From NCBI GenBank assembly GCA_031550085.1, contig JAVBOY010000009.1:103023-167022 (forward strand): a stretch of DNA of 64,000 bases, read 5' to 3'. Source of the DNA: UBA4417 sp031550085. Lineage in GTDB: Bacteria; Bacteroidota; Bacteroidia; Bacteroidales; UBA4417. The position numbers and the translations under genes are program-made. Below are positions 9,540-18,184 of this stretch, piece by piece. The notes under the pieces were generated by a model. The model worked only from the letters and a program-made list of their open reading frames with translations. It made no database searches and was not told the origin of the DNA. Numbering within the stretch: the first letter of the stretch is position 1; each line of letters starts with the position of its first letter.

Positions 9540-10805
9540 TTACCGGATCAAAAATGTTCCGATTCGGCAGTTCAAACACTTTTTAAAATTGCAATAACTG
9601 TTTTTTAATTCCAACAAACTTTGGGTGGTAGCGGCATTTGATGATTTTATTCCTAATTTCTCCCATTGGCGGATAATGGTATTTTTTTCCGGAGGTAATG
9701 TTTCTAACAAAGCAACAGCCTGCTGCATCAAATCAGGATTCCCATTCATTTTTCCATAAATGTATAAAAACGGAATTACAAAATTGATAATCAACAGATG
9801 GATACTTTCTTTACCCATAGACTTTTTCTGTCGCGGAGAAGTTTTATCGAATTGATAGTGGGTAAGCCAGTAGGGATTCGGGTCGCTATTAAAAAGTTTA
9901 CCTACTTCGTTTACTGAAGTCATTTCCGTAATTTCTGCAAGAATGTTTTGCGACCGGCAAATAAGTCGGGCAAATTGTGCCAGCCGGATGGTGGGGAAAT
10001 TGCTTGGATGAATCCGCATAAAACGCCACAAATGCTTGTCAATAGGGTTTAACGAAAATTTTTGTTTTAAGAACCGATATTCTTGTTGCAATGCCTTCGG
10101 ATATGCATCTTCAAAAACTTCATTCAGCATTCCTGCTTGACCAAAAATCAGGGCCTCTATTTGCAGCGGATTGTCAGCATGCTTTAGTAACTGGATAAAT
10201 GAAATGCTTTTCGCTAACATTTCAAAAGCTTGATTATTCAATCGAAAGCCCATATTCCGGGCCAATTCTTTGTAAAAAGCTTCAATCCAGTTGTTATTTG
10301 TTTGATTGAATAAATGTTCAATGTATTGTGTTTTGCGCTCAAGACGCTCTATCAAAAGCCGGTCTTGGAAAGCGTTGACGGTGAATTCGTCAACCGTTGG
10401 TAACAAATTTTCGCAGGCAATCCAGGTATTGGTTTCCATAAATTCCTGATACCTCTTCCACAAATCCGGATTCAAGTGGTTTTTTAACTCGAAAGTTGGA
10501 ATGGCATTTCTATTGTTTCCAAAAACCGGCTTGTCATTCCGGTAAACCACATGCAGAATGATATTGTCGTATTCTTTTTGTGTTTGATGTCGGTGTTTCT
10601 CCCAATCGGAAGCATTTACATGAATTTCCACGTTTCCGGCCCAAATGGTATTCTCAATCTTAATTTTTGCATTGAAAAAATCAGGGCCGGCATCGGTATT
10701 TCGTTCGCCGGATGAAATGACATCAAAAGCTTCTCCGGACACCAAATGCAGTTGATGCGAGAATAACTTAAATTGCCAGATGTATTGTAAAAAGTTTTCA
10801 GTCAT
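9540..10805 (-). CDS. DUF2851 family protein
   Basis: A 421-aa protein matching the DUF2851 pattern: the N-terminus MTENFLQYIWQFKLF, then GERNTDAGPDFFNAKIKI and WAGNVEIHVNASDWEKHRH, which are the hallmark blocks of this Bacteroidota family. The WAGNVEIH block with conserved Asp/Glu resembles a nuclease-like core, but no activity is established. It is the first gene of a likely three-gene operon with the HhH and TPR genes, and is divergent from rlmB across a 180-bp gap. The start at 10805 is the only ATG that keeps the conserved N-terminus. Confidence 0.88.
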   Translation of the reverse strand: MTENFLQYIWQFKLFSHQLHLVSGEAFDVISSGERNTDAGPDFFNAKIKIENTIWAGNVEIHVNASDWEKHRHQTQKEYDNIILHVVYRNDKPVFGNNRNAIPTFELKNHLNPDLWKRYQEFMETNTWIACENLLPTVDEFTVNAFQDRLLIERLERKTQYIEHLFNQTNNNWIEAFYKELARNMGFRLNNQAFEMLAKSISFIQLLKHADNPLQIEALIFGQAGMLNEVFEDAYPKALQQEYRFLKQKFSLNPIDKHLWRFMRIHPSNFPTIRLAQFARLICRSQNILAEITEMTSVNEVGKLFNSDPNPYWLTHYQFDKTSPRQKKSMGKESIHLLIINFVIPFLYIYGKMNGNPDLMQQAVALLETLPPEKNTIIRQWEKLGIKSSNAATTQSLLELKNSYCNFKKCLNCRIGTFLIR

Positions 10806-10892
10806 AGTTCAAAAGGTGATAAAATTAATATTTTTATCGTATCTAAAACACGAAAAGGTGTTTTTTTCAAAATTAAGTTGAAAACAAAATTT

Positions 10893-10900
10893 TACCTTTG
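10893..10900 (+). promoter_or_regulatory. Bacteroidota -7 element for rlmB
   Basis: TACCTTTG, a perfect TAnnTTTG match, 85 bp upstream of the rlmB ATG in the divergent gap. The -33 region (TTTC near 10865) is weak. Confidence 0.5.
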
Positions 10901-10985
10901 TGTCATCATCCAAAAATCAGGAGAAAACTGTTTTTGGAAGTTTTATTGAATCATAAATATTCAAACCAGCTTACGTTTTCTCGCT

Positions 10986-11753
10986 ATGAATAATCAAAAT
11001 AAGAATACACACAGGCAAAACGATCAATTTATTTATGGACTGCATCCGGTGCAAGAAGCTTTGAAGGCCGGAAAAGAGTTCGACCGTATTCTGCTTCAAC
11101 GTGACATTCGTAGTGAACAGACCCGGGAGTTGTTGGCGTTGGCGCGGGAGGCCCATGTGCAAGTGCAGTATGTGCCTATTGAAAAATTGAATCGGTTGGT
11201 ACGTAACAATCACCAAGGCGTAATAGGATTTGTATCTTTGGTTTCATACCAACCGCTCGAGGATGTTTTGATTTCAGCTTTTGAAAAAGGTGATACGCCT
11301 TTGGTTTTACTATTGGATCAAATTACCGATGTACGAAACTTGGGGGCTATTGCCCGCTCGGCGGAGTGCTCAGGGGTTCATGCCATTATCATTCCTACGC
11401 AAGGGAGTGCACAAATTAATGCCGATGCGATAAAAACATCAGCCGGAGCCTTACATACCATTCCAATTTGTAAAAGTGAAAATTTAAAAACCACACTGCA
11501 TTATCTCCGTCAGTCCGGCCTAACTGTCGTTGCAGCTTCCGAACATGCAAAAACAAACTACTTCGATGCAGATCTGACACAGTCGTTGGCCATTATCATG
11601 GGGTCGGAGGAAAAAGGAGTTTCACCAGCCTACCTGAAGCTTTGCGACAACGAATTGCGGATTCCGATGCAGGGTGTCATCGGTTCGTTGAATGTTTCGG
11701 TAGCTGCAGGGGTTTTACTTTTTGAAACAGTACGGCAACGTTTACGTAATTGA
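10986..11753 (+). CDS. rlmB: 23S rRNA (guanosine-2'-O-)-methyltransferase RlmB
   Basis: A 255-aa SpoU/TrmH-class (SPOUT) methyltransferase. The N-terminal RNA-binding part (YGLHPVQEALKAGKEFDRIL) is followed by the catalytic SPOUT domain with the three diagnostic motifs: NLGAIARSAECSGVHAII (motif 1), IMGSEEKGVS (motif 2) and IPMQGVIGSLNVSVAAGVLLFE (motif 3, knot region). RlmB uses S-adenosylmethionine to methylate the ribose of a guanosine in the 23S rRNA peptidyltransferase loop (G2251 in E. coli). The length fits RlmB rather than the shorter TrmL. It ends in TGA, showing TGA is a working stop codon in this genome. Confidence 0.92.
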   Translation: MNNQNKNTHRQNDQFIYGLHPVQEALKAGKEFDRILLQRDIRSEQTRELLALAREAHVQVQYVPIEKLNRLVRNNHQGVIGFVSLVSYQPLEDVLISAFEKGDTPLVLLLDQITDVRNLGAIARSAECSGVHAIIIPTQGSAQINADAIKTSAGALHTIPICKSENLKTTLHYLRQSGLTVVAASEHAKTNYFDADLTQSLAIIMGSEEKGVSPAYLKLCDNELRIPMQGVIGSLNVSVAAGVLLFETVRQRLRN

Positions 11754-11784
11754 TCAACGATGTTTAATGATAAAATCTAAAAAC

Positions 11785-12516
11785 ATGAAGTCCATTTTAT
11801 TTTCACAAATCTCCTTATTTTTGATTAGCCTACTGGTATTTTTGAGCGCTTGCGGTACCAAAACAAAATCCTATTATCCAGATGGAAGCATTCAAAGCGA
11901 ACTTTCCTATAAAGGAAAAGAATTGAATGGTGTTTCAAAGTGGTGGTTTTCAGATGGAAAACTGCAAATGGAATGCACGTATAAAAACAATGAGTTAGAT
12001 GGGCTTATGACACGTTGGCATGCAAACGGCGCGAGAGAAAGTGAAGGCACTTACAAAAAGAATTTGAAAAACGGGAAATTACAGCGTTGGGATGAACAGG
12101 GGAAATTATTAGAAGAAGCGAATTATTTGAACGATACATTAGAAGGATTGTATAAACTTTATCATAAAAACGGGAAATTATACACCTCTGGAAATTATGG
12201 CAGAGGTTTGTATCAGGGAGAATGGCAGTGGTTTGACGAAGAAGGAAACTTGGTGGGTGAAGGCGTTTTTGAAAAGGGTACAGGAACAAAAATTGTTTAC
12301 AATGTTCTTGGTGGAAAAAACTATGAAACCCCTTATGTGGCAAACAAAAGACATGGTGTTGAAAAATGGTATTCTGTGAGCGGGGAAGTGGTTAAAGAAG
12401 TAGTTTTTGATATGGATACTGAAAAGGAAACCTCCACCTACAAGCAGAAAGTGCAGATGGATGAAAAGAAAAAGGAACTTTTAAGTAAAAAATCAAAAGA
12501 AATCAGGAAGTTGTAA
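11785..12516 (+). CDS. MORN-repeat (YwqK-like) lipoprotein
   Basis: A 243-aa lipoprotein from the ATG at 11785; the open frame extends back to 11722 inside rlmB, but only this start gives a clean type II signal peptide (MKSILFSQ...LVFLSACG, lipobox LSAC). The rest is a series of about seven ~23-residue MORN-like repeats of the form YY.DG.IQSEL.YKGKELNG: YPDGSIQSELSYKGKELNG, FSDGKLQMECTYKNNELDG, HANGARESEGTYKKNLKNG and so on. Such proteins are often auto-annotated as YwqK-family antitoxins, but nothing here supports a toxin-antitoxin role. The tail is Lys/Glu-rich. It overlaps the convergent DUF1289 gene by 24 bp at the 3' ends. Confidence 0.8.
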   Translation: MKSILFSQISLFLISLLVFLSACGTKTKSYYPDGSIQSELSYKGKELNGVSKWWFSDGKLQMECTYKNNELDGLMTRWHANGARESEGTYKKNLKNGKLQRWDEQGKLLEEANYLNDTLEGLYKLYHKNGKLYTSGNYGRGLYQGEWQWFDEEGNLVGEGVFEKGTGTKIVYNVLGGKNYETPYVANKRHGVEKWYSVSGEVVKEVVFDMDTEKETSTYKQKVQMDEKKKELLSKKSKEIRKL

Positions 12517-12690
12517 CCGGAGTTGAGTAACACGTTTTACTTCAATTTTTTGATGTTTTGTAAAAGTACTCCAGTTGGTTATTTCATCCAATGTGCGAAA
12601 ACACCCCACGCATTTGCCCGTTTCGTCCAACCGGCAAACCCCTTTGCATGGTGATGAGTCGCTTTCCATTTGATGCAAATAATTATTCAT
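12493..12690 (-). CDS. DUF1289 small Cys-rich protein
   Basis: A 65-aa protein with the DUF1289 signature: CKGVCRLDETGKCVGCFRT then EITNW. The four cysteines (CxxxC ... CxxC) probably bind a metal, by analogy to small zinc-ribbon or Fe-S proteins; function is unestablished. An internal Met at 12669 (MESDSSPCKG) is an alternative start. Its 3' end overlaps the MORN lipoprotein tail to tail. Confidence 0.82.
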   Translation of the reverse strand: MNNYLHQMESDSSPCKGVCRLDETGKCVGCFRTLDEITNWSTFTKHQKIEVKRVTQLRLQLPDFF

Positions 12691-12858
12691 GGGAAATAAT
12701 TTATTAGAATAATAACGGCAAAATTACAATTTGGTTTTTGAAAAAATAAAAGTCGTAAAAAAATTTGCCTTTGTATCGGTTTTTTACGTAGCAAAAGTTC
12801 AAAAATTCTTTGTTGTTGGAGGAAGATGTATTTAATGTTGTTGTAAACTAAAATCAAC

Positions 12859-14397
12859 ATGTTAGTAAAAACGTTTGGCTGTGCCATTCAAGGAATCAAT
12901 GCAACACCCATCACGGTGGAAGTGAATGTGGATAAAGGAGTTCAGTTTGCCATTGTGGGATTGCCTGATAGCGCTGTAAAAGAAAGCCAGCAGCGAATTG
13001 AAGCCGCGCTGAAAAACATCGGATTGCATTATCCGCACAAAAAAATTACCATTAACATGGCTCCTGCAGATATTCGTAAAGAAGGATCTGCTTACGATTT
13101 AACCCTTGCAATTGGTATTTTGGCCGCCAGCGAACAATTGCATTGTGATACGCTTGACCAATACATCATTATGGGCGAATTGTCATTAGACGGAAGCCTT
13201 CAACCCATCAAGGGAGCTTTGCCTATTGCCGTGGAAGCGCGTACGCAAAAATTTAAAGGTTTTATATTGCCCAAAGAAAACGCTCACGAAGCAGCCATTG
13301 TCAATGATCTGGAAGTTTATGGCGTGGAAAACATGCAGCAGGTTATTCAATTTTTGAATGGAGAGATTTTGTTGGAGCCCGAAACATTGAACACCCGGGA
13401 AGAATTTGCGAACCAATTAAGCGAATACGAATTTGATTTTTGCGATGTAAAAGGGCAGGAAAACATTAAACGGGCGTTGGAAATTGCTGCTGCCGGTGGG
13501 CACAACCTGATTCTGATCGGACCGCCCGGTTCGGGAAAAACCATGCTAGCCAAACGCCTCCCCACCATACTTCCTCCGCTGAATTTACACGAAGCACTGG
13601 AAACCACTAAAATTCATTCGGTAGTTGGCCGAATTGATAAGCAGTTGGGATTGATTGCTGTCCGGCCTTATCGTTCGCCACACCACACTATTAGTGATGT
13701 AGCTTTGGTAGGAGGAGGGGGAAATCCGCAACCGGGTGAAATCTCACTGGCACACAACGGCGTTTTATTTTTGGATGAACTACCGGAGTTTAAACGCACC
13801 GTATTGGAAGTACTCCGCCAACCTTTGGAAGACCGCATCGTAACCATTTCGCGGGCCAAAATGTCGGTAACTTATCCTGCGAATTTTATGTTGGTGGCCG
13901 CCATGAATCCTTGTCCGTGTGGATTTTACAACCACCCTGAGAAAGATTGTGTTTGTGCGCCCGGTGTGGTCCAAAAATATTTGAATAAAATCAGCGGCCC
14001 GCTGCTCGACCGTATCGATATTCATATAGAAGTGGTTCCGGTTCCCTTTCGCGAGTTGAGCACCCAACGAATATCGGAGAAAAGCGAGCTTGTTCGCCAA
14101 CGAGTGGTTCGCGCCCGGAAAATACAAGAAGAACGGTATGCAAATATAAAAGGGGTACATTGCAATGCCCAGATATCCAGTAAAATGCTGCAGCAAATTT
14201 GTAAAATCAAGGAAGAAGGAAGTGTTTTGTTGAAAAATGCAATGGAAAAATTGAACCTGTCAGCTCGTGCTTACGACCGAATTTTAAAAGTTTCGCGTAC
14301 CATTGCCGATTTGGAAGGCAGCGAGGACATTCGAACCGAACATTTGGCCGAAGCCATCCATTACCGAAGTTTAGACCGCGAAAATTGGGGTGGATAA
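12859..14397 (+). CDS. comM: YifB/ComM-family Mg-chelatase-like AAA+ ATPase
   Basis: A 512-aa full-length ComM/YifB protein. The N-terminal Lon-protease-like domain (about residues 1-165, no catalytic Ser-Lys pair expected) is followed by the Mg-chelatase AAA+ core: Walker A GPPGSGKTMLAKRLP, the conserved RPYRSPHHTIS, Walker B GVLFLDELPEF, and a cysteine-bearing NPCPCGFYNHPEKDC loop. The C-terminal helical domain ends in the usual YRSLDR. In Gram-negative competent bacteria ComM is a hexameric helicase that promotes branch migration during natural transformation. Its presence together with a ComEA-like HhH protein at 8605-9525 does not prove competence. Confidence 0.92.
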   Translation: MLVKTFGCAIQGINATPITVEVNVDKGVQFAIVGLPDSAVKESQQRIEAALKNIGLHYPHKKITINMAPADIRKEGSAYDLTLAIGILAASEQLHCDTLDQYIIMGELSLDGSLQPIKGALPIAVEARTQKFKGFILPKENAHEAAIVNDLEVYGVENMQQVIQFLNGEILLEPETLNTREEFANQLSEYEFDFCDVKGQENIKRALEIAAAGGHNLILIGPPGSGKTMLAKRLPTILPPLNLHEALETTKIHSVVGRIDKQLGLIAVRPYRSPHHTISDVALVGGGGNPQPGEISLAHNGVLFLDELPEFKRTVLEVLRQPLEDRIVTISRAKMSVTYPANFMLVAAMNPCPCGFYNHPEKDCVCAPGVVQKYLNKISGPLLDRIDIHIEVVPVPFRELSTQRISEKSELVRQRVVRARKIQEERYANIKGVHCNAQISSKMLQQICKIKEEGSVLLKNAMEKLNLSARAYDRILKVSRTIADLEGSEDIRTEHLAEAIHYRSLDRENWGG

Positions 14398-14466
14398 TCA
14401 AATCTCCTTTTTTATTGTTTATTGTCTGATATTCTATTCACTGTATTGATTTTTTATAATAACAAT

Positions 14467-15570
14467 ATGACAAAAAAAGTCTTAACCATTATTGGAACCG
14501 TACTTTTGGTCGCCTTGGGAGGTTATTTGCTTTGGCGATTTTCCGGGTTGCTTATAAATATCATCATTGCGACGGTCGTTTCCTTTCTTGGCCAACCGTT
14601 GGTCCGGCTTTTCAGTAAAATAAAAATAAGGAAGTGGAAACTACCCTATGCGGTAAGTTCTTTTCTGGCAATAGTGGTTATTTTGTTGATATTTATTGGT
14701 TTTTTTGCCATTTTTGTTCCTTTAATCATTCAGCAGGCGCATTCCATTTCGCAAATTGATACAAATCAATTGACGGCCTATTTGGAAAAACCACTGGCAT
14801 GGCTTAATGCCGAATTGCATAATTTGGGGATGCTTCCCAACGGGCAAACAGCGGAAATGTTTGTGGTAGAACACCTAAGAACGTTTTTTAATTTTGCCAA
14901 TGTCTCATCGATTGTAACGAATGTTTTTACCACAGCGGGATCGCTTATGGTATCGCTGTTTACCATTTTGTTTTGTACTTTCTTCTTTTTGAAGGATGAA
15001 AACATGTTTGAGAACTTGCTTTTATCGGTCTTACCCCGAAAACACCACATCTCCACGCAAAAAGTAATTGCCGAGACCAAAGTGTCGTTGATGCGTTATT
15101 TCAGGGGGATACTTTTGGAATTATTGGGCATGATGACGTTAATCTCCATAGGATTGTTTTGCTTTGGTATTGATAACGCTTTGCTCCTTGGATTTTGCGG
15201 CGGTTTGCTGAATATTATTCCATATTTGGGCCCGGCGATCGGAACTACTTTGGGGGTCATTATCGGAGTTATAAATGTATTGGCAACCGGAATGTATGAT
15301 GATGCATTTTCGGTCGGACTGAAAATTGCCGGAACATTTATCATTTCTAATTTCATTGATAACATGGTTTTGCAACCGCTCATTTATTCCAAAGCAGCCG
15401 AAGCTCATCCGCTTGAAATTTTCTTTGTAATTATTATCGGCGGTACGCTGGCCGGAGCTTTGGGCATGATTGCCGCAGTGCCGGCCTATACCGTTTTGAA
15501 AATCATTTACCGTGAATTTATCGGGAAAATCTATTTTCAAAAACAGGGTTCCGGAGTTGATACTCCTTAA
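14467..15570 (+). CDS. AI-2E family transporter
   Basis: A 367-aa polytopic membrane protein from the ATG at 14467; the upstream extension to a TTG at 14422 adds residues before a normal MTKKVLTI start and is less likely. Two hydrophobic segments at the N-terminus, a soluble stretch (~residues 100-165), then five or more helices follow the AI-2E/PerM layout, with the conserved GIDNALLLGFCGGLLNIIPYLGP and the late GGTLAGALGMIAAVPAYTVLK. Family members include TqsA, but most are of unknown substrate; some act as Na+/H+ antiporters. The gene follows comM by 69 bp and ends before a very strong terminator. Confidence 0.88.
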   Translation: MTKKVLTIIGTVLLVALGGYLLWRFSGLLINIIIATVVSFLGQPLVRLFSKIKIRKWKLPYAVSSFLAIVVILLIFIGFFAIFVPLIIQQAHSISQIDTNQLTAYLEKPLAWLNAELHNLGMLPNGQTAEMFVVEHLRTFFNFANVSSIVTNVFTTAGSLMVSLFTILFCTFFFLKDENMFENLLLSVLPRKHHISTQKVIAETKVSLMRYFRGILLELLGMMTLISIGLFCFGIDNALLLGFCGGLLNIIPYLGPAIGTTLGVIIGVINVLATGMYDDAFSVGLKIAGTFIISNFIDNMVLQPLIYSKAAEAHPLEIFFVIIIGGTLAGALGMIAAVPAYTVLKIIYREFIGKIYFQKQGSGVDTP

Positions 15571-15650
15571 AGAAGTACATCACGACATTTCCTGTAAAAA
15601 AACAGAGCTTCCATTCAATTGAGGGCTCGTTCCGGACAATAAGTTGAACA

Positions 15651-15701
15651 CCCTGAAATAAAATCGGCGACGGTATAACCGTCGCCGATTTTATTTCAGG
15701 G
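15651..15701. terminator. Strong bidirectional terminator
   Basis: A perfect 24-bp inverted repeat (15651-15674 against 15678-15701) with a 3-nt loop ATA. The GC-rich core ATCGGCGACGGT is flanked by AT-rich steps that supply T-runs in both directions. It separates the convergent AI-2E and DUF6530-like genes. Confidence 0.9.
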
Positions 15702-15711
15702 ATTACGATGA

Positions 15712-16191
15712 TTAGAAACCTAATTCTTTTAACAATTTGGCCAGTGTGCGGAAACGCTCGCTCAATAGCTCGTCGTTGGTTCCTAACCAATTGCGAAGCA
15801 ATTCGATATCTTCTTCCAGATGAGGGTTGTCTGTACAAACGGCTACATTCATGGCATCTCCTTGTAGCGGAATGCGGTCGATAAGCGGATAAGACGTTTT
15901 TTCTTTTTCATCTTTGTAGTAGTAATGGTTGAAATAATCTTTGGTGCGGCACAAAAAGATGGCCAAATCCAGAACACGGTGGATCGGAATTTCCTCCGAT
16001 TGGCGCGACCATTTTTCGCCGGTATAGCGCCACACTTTAGCTGAGAATTCTACTTTTCCCCGATCGTTCCATTGAGCCAATCCGATGGAAAGCCCTTTCG
16101 CATCCGAATCATAGGCATTGCGCCCGTCGATGTTCTCATAATTTTCAGAAACCATAATCGGGTTATGTTTCAAGTTGGTTGGAATTTTCAT
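15712..16191 (-). CDS. DUF6530-like small cytoplasmic protein
   Basis: A 159-aa soluble protein with no signal peptide or membrane segment. I recognise the N-terminal block (MKIPTNLKHNPIMVSENYEN then AYDSDAKGLSIGLAQWN) as a conserved uncharacterised family that I believe is DUF6530; the label is from memory. The middle carries WRYTGEKWSRQSEEIP and an aromatic/basic stretch (DYFNHYYYKDEKEK). No function can be assigned. The promoter region contains a perfect -7 element and a palindrome covering the expected transcription start, suggesting repressor control. Confidence 0.65.
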   Translation of the reverse strand: MKIPTNLKHNPIMVSENYENIDGRNAYDSDAKGLSIGLAQWNDRGKVEFSAKVWRYTGEKWSRQSEEIPIHRVLDLAIFLCRTKDYFNHYYYKDEKEKTSYPLIDRIPLQGDAMNVAVCTDNPHLEEDIELLRNWLGTNDELLSERFRTLAKLLKELGF

Positions 16192-16211
16192 TGCAAATAA
16201 ATTTTAGTAGT

Positions 16212-16226
16212 TTACTAATTTAGTAA
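16212..16226. promoter_or_regulatory. Operator-like palindrome upstream of DUF6530-like gene
   Basis: TTACTAA-T-TTAGTAA, a perfect 7-bp inverted repeat with one central base, 21-35 bp upstream of the ATG at 16191. Relative to the -7 element it would cover about +1 to +15, where a bound repressor would block initiation. Confidence 0.4.
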
Positions 16227-16233
16227 TTTACTG

Positions 16234-16241
16234 CAAAAGTA
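16234..16241 (-). promoter_or_regulatory. Bacteroidota -7 element for DUF6530-like gene
   Basis: TACTTTTG on the minus strand (TAnnTTTG), 43 bp upstream of the ATG at 16191. Confidence 0.5.
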
Positions 16242-16281
16242 AGAAAATAAATTAGAATGGTGACGGTCAGAAAAATTTTCC

Positions 16282-16318
16282 AAAAAAAATCGGTTGCAGA
16301 TTTTTCTGCAACCGATTT
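16282..16318 (-). terminator. Terminator of tRNA-Pro
   Basis: A 13-bp perfect stem, AAATCGGTTGCAG (16287-16299) with CTGCAACCGATTT (16306-16318), loop ATTTTT. On the minus strand it is followed by a T-run, a few bases past the 3' end of the tRNA. Confidence 0.9.
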
Positions 16319-16323
16319 CTCTG

Positions 16324-16397
16324 TCGGAGTGGTCAGACTCGAACTGACGACCACTTGCACCCCATGCAAGTACGCTAGCCAACTGCGCCACACCCCG
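16324..16397 (-). tRNA. tRNA-Pro (anticodon GGG)
   Basis: A 74-nt cloverleaf on the minus strand. Acceptor stem CGGGGTG pairs with CACTCCG with one G-T pair, followed by discriminator A. The anticodon stem CTTGC/GCAAG encloses loop ATGGGGT, giving anticodon GGG (Pro, CCC/CCU). The T-arm contains the usual GTTCGAGTC. No CCA is encoded. It has its own promoter and terminator. Confidence 0.95.
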
Positions 16398-16412
16398 CCC
16401 TTTTTGAGGGAG

Positions 16413-16442
16413 CAAAGGTAAAAAAAAATTCTGATACTCCAA
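16413..16442 (-). promoter_or_regulatory. Promoter of tRNA-Pro
   Basis: On the minus strand, TTG at 16442-16440, a 19-bp spacer, then TACCTTTG (16420-16413), close to the Bacteroidota TTTG/TAnnTTTG consensus. The -7 box lies 16 bp from the tRNA 5' end. Confidence 0.65.
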
Positions 16443-16571
16443 TTTTATCTTTCAAATCCTTTTCAATAATTTTTAATGATCGGATTATCAATAGAATTGA
16501 TTTGGTTGGCTAGAAAGAAATTTAAAATTATCGTACTTTCGCAAACTGAAAATTAATTTTGGAATTACATT

Positions 16572-17537
16572 ATGGAAACTGTTGATTGTTTGATTATTGG
16601 CTCAGGTCCTGCTGGATATACGGCAGCAATTTATACGGCTCGCGCCGATATGAAGCCCGTTGTTTTTACGGGTTTGGAAATGGGCGGACAGCTTGTTACG
16701 ACCACTGAAGTTGAAAATTTCCCGGGTTATCCGCAAGGTGTTCAAGGCCCTCAATTGATGGAAGATATCCGTCAACAAGCCGAACGTTTTGGTACCGATA
16801 TTCGTTTTGGAATTATTACGGAAGTTGATTTTAGAAAATATCCTTTCTATTTGAAAACCGATGATGGGAAAGAAATTTCGGCAAAAACCGTTATCATAGC
16901 GACGGGTGCATCGGCAAAGTGGTTGGGTTTGGAATCAGAAAAAAGGTATAGTGGAAACGGAGTTTCGGCTTGCGCAACCTGTGACGGATTTTTCTATCGG
17001 GGTATGGATGTGGCTGTGGTAGGCGGAGGCGACACAGCCTGCGAAGAAGCTTCGTATCTGGCAAAACTCTGCAAAAAAGTTTACCTGATTGTTCGTCGTG
17101 ACGAATTGCGGGCATCCAAAGCCATGCAACACCGGGTACAAAACACGCCCAACATTGAAATCTTATGGAACAGCTCGACTAAGGAAATTGTAGGTGACGG
17201 GAATGTAGTAACAGGAGCCGTTATTGTAAACAATAAAACCGGCGAAGAAAAGAATATCGATATTCAAGGCTTTTTTGTAGCGATCGGGCACAAGCCCAAT
17301 ACGGATGTTTTTGCAGGGCAGTTGGAAATGAATCCCGAAGGATATATCAAAACAGTTCCCGGGAGTACCTATACAAGCGTTGAAGGCGTATTTGCTGCAG
17401 GCGATGTACAAGACCACGTTTACCGGCAAGGGATTACGGCTGCCGGAAGCGGATGCATGGCCGCCATTGATGCCGAACGTTGGTTAGCTTGTCAAGACCA
17501 GATGGTTGACAGTGTGGCGGAAGAAAACAAAAAATAG
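16572..17537 (+). CDS. trxB: Thioredoxin-disulfide reductase
   Basis: A 321-aa low-molecular-weight thioredoxin reductase. FAD-binding motif GSGPAGYTAAIYTARA (residues ~10-25) is followed by the GGQL and ENFPGYP blocks, the redox-active CATC at C134-C137 (CATCDGFFYRG), the NAD(P)H-binding GGGDTACEEA, and the second FAD motif GVFAAGDVQDHVYRQ near residue 275. It reduces thioredoxin with NADPH in the cytoplasm. The length and order match the family exactly. It converges on pth with an 11-bp gap. Confidence 0.96.
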   Translation: METVDCLIIGSGPAGYTAAIYTARADMKPVVFTGLEMGGQLVTTTEVENFPGYPQGVQGPQLMEDIRQQAERFGTDIRFGIITEVDFRKYPFYLKTDDGKEISAKTVIIATGASAKWLGLESEKRYSGNGVSACATCDGFFYRGMDVAVVGGGDTACEEASYLAKLCKKVYLIVRRDELRASKAMQHRVQNTPNIEILWNSSTKEIVGDGNVVTGAVIVNNKTGEEKNIDIQGFFVAIGHKPNTDVFAGQLEMNPEGYIKTVPGSTYTSVEGVFAAGDVQDHVYRQGITAAGSGCMAAIDAERWLACQDQMVDSVAEENKK

Positions 17538-17548
17538 TTTTGGAAGGA

Positions 17549-18118
17549 TTATCGCTTGTTGTAATCGTTCATGGTACGTGAGGGACCTGCCAATACAAAG
17601 CTTTTGATGATTTCAACAGCCAAGTCGATGCGTTCAACCAGATTTTTTTCTTCTTCAAACGTCCACCTTCCCAATACATACTCTATTTGAAAGCCTTTCG
17701 CAAAATTTTTGCCGATGCCAAACCGCAAACGCGGCCAATTGGTGTCGGCAAGTGTTTCGATAATATGGTTCAATCCGTTGTGACTTCCTCCGCTTCCTTT
17801 GGTGCGTAAACGTAAAACGCCTGAATCCAAATCTACATCATCGGTAATAACCAGAATGTTTTCTTTTTCTATATTTTCTTGTGACATCCAGTATTTCACA
17901 GCTTTGCCGCTAAGGTTCATGTAGGTAGTCGGTTTCAGGATGATCAATTGTTTGTTTTTTAACCGGGCCCGTGCTACAGAAGCATGCCGTCCGATTTCGA
18001 ACTTGGCATCCAATGATTTTGCCAATGCATCGGCCACAATAAAACCGATATTATGGCGAGTGTTTGCGTATTCTTCACCGATGTTTCCTAATCCGACTAT
18101 TAGATATTTTTCGCCCAT
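17549..18118 (-). CDS. pth: Peptidyl-tRNA hydrolase
   Basis: A 189-aa Pth with the conserved GLGNIGEEYANTRHNIGF (catalytic His in TRHNIG, tRNA-contacting Asn), TYMNLSGKAVKYWM, ITDDVDLDSG (conserved Asp) and the KGSGGSHNGLNHI signature. It cleaves the ester bond of peptidyl-tRNAs that drop off ribosomes. It follows prs and rplY in the common bacterial order, but a terminator stands between rplY and pth, so it depends on read-through or its own promoter. Confidence 0.96.
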   Translation of the reverse strand: MGEKYLIVGLGNIGEEYANTRHNIGFIVADALAKSLDAKFEIGRHASVARARLKNKQLIILKPTTYMNLSGKAVKYWMSQENIEKENILVITDDVDLDSGVLRLRTKGSGGSHNGLNHIIETLADTNWPRLRFGIGKNFAKGFQIEYVLGRWTFEEEKNLVERIDLAVEIIKSFVLAGPSRTMNDYNKR

Positions 18119-18126
18119 AAAAAAAG

Positions 18127-18165
18127 AAAGAGGTGCAAAAATACAAATCTTGCACCTCTTTTTCG
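18127..18165 (-). terminator. Terminator between rplY and pth
   Basis: AAAGAGGTGCAA (18127-18138) pairs perfectly with TTGCACCTCTTT (18150-18161) across an 11-nt loop. It lies 20 bp past the rplY stop. Confidence 0.85.
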
Positions 18166-18184
18166 AAAATAAAACTTTTTGCTA

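Noticed and set aside
11785..12516. YwqK-family antitoxin of a toxin-antitoxin pair
   Set aside because: The protein is a MORN-repeat lipoprotein with no toxin gene beside it; the antitoxin label is an annotation habit.
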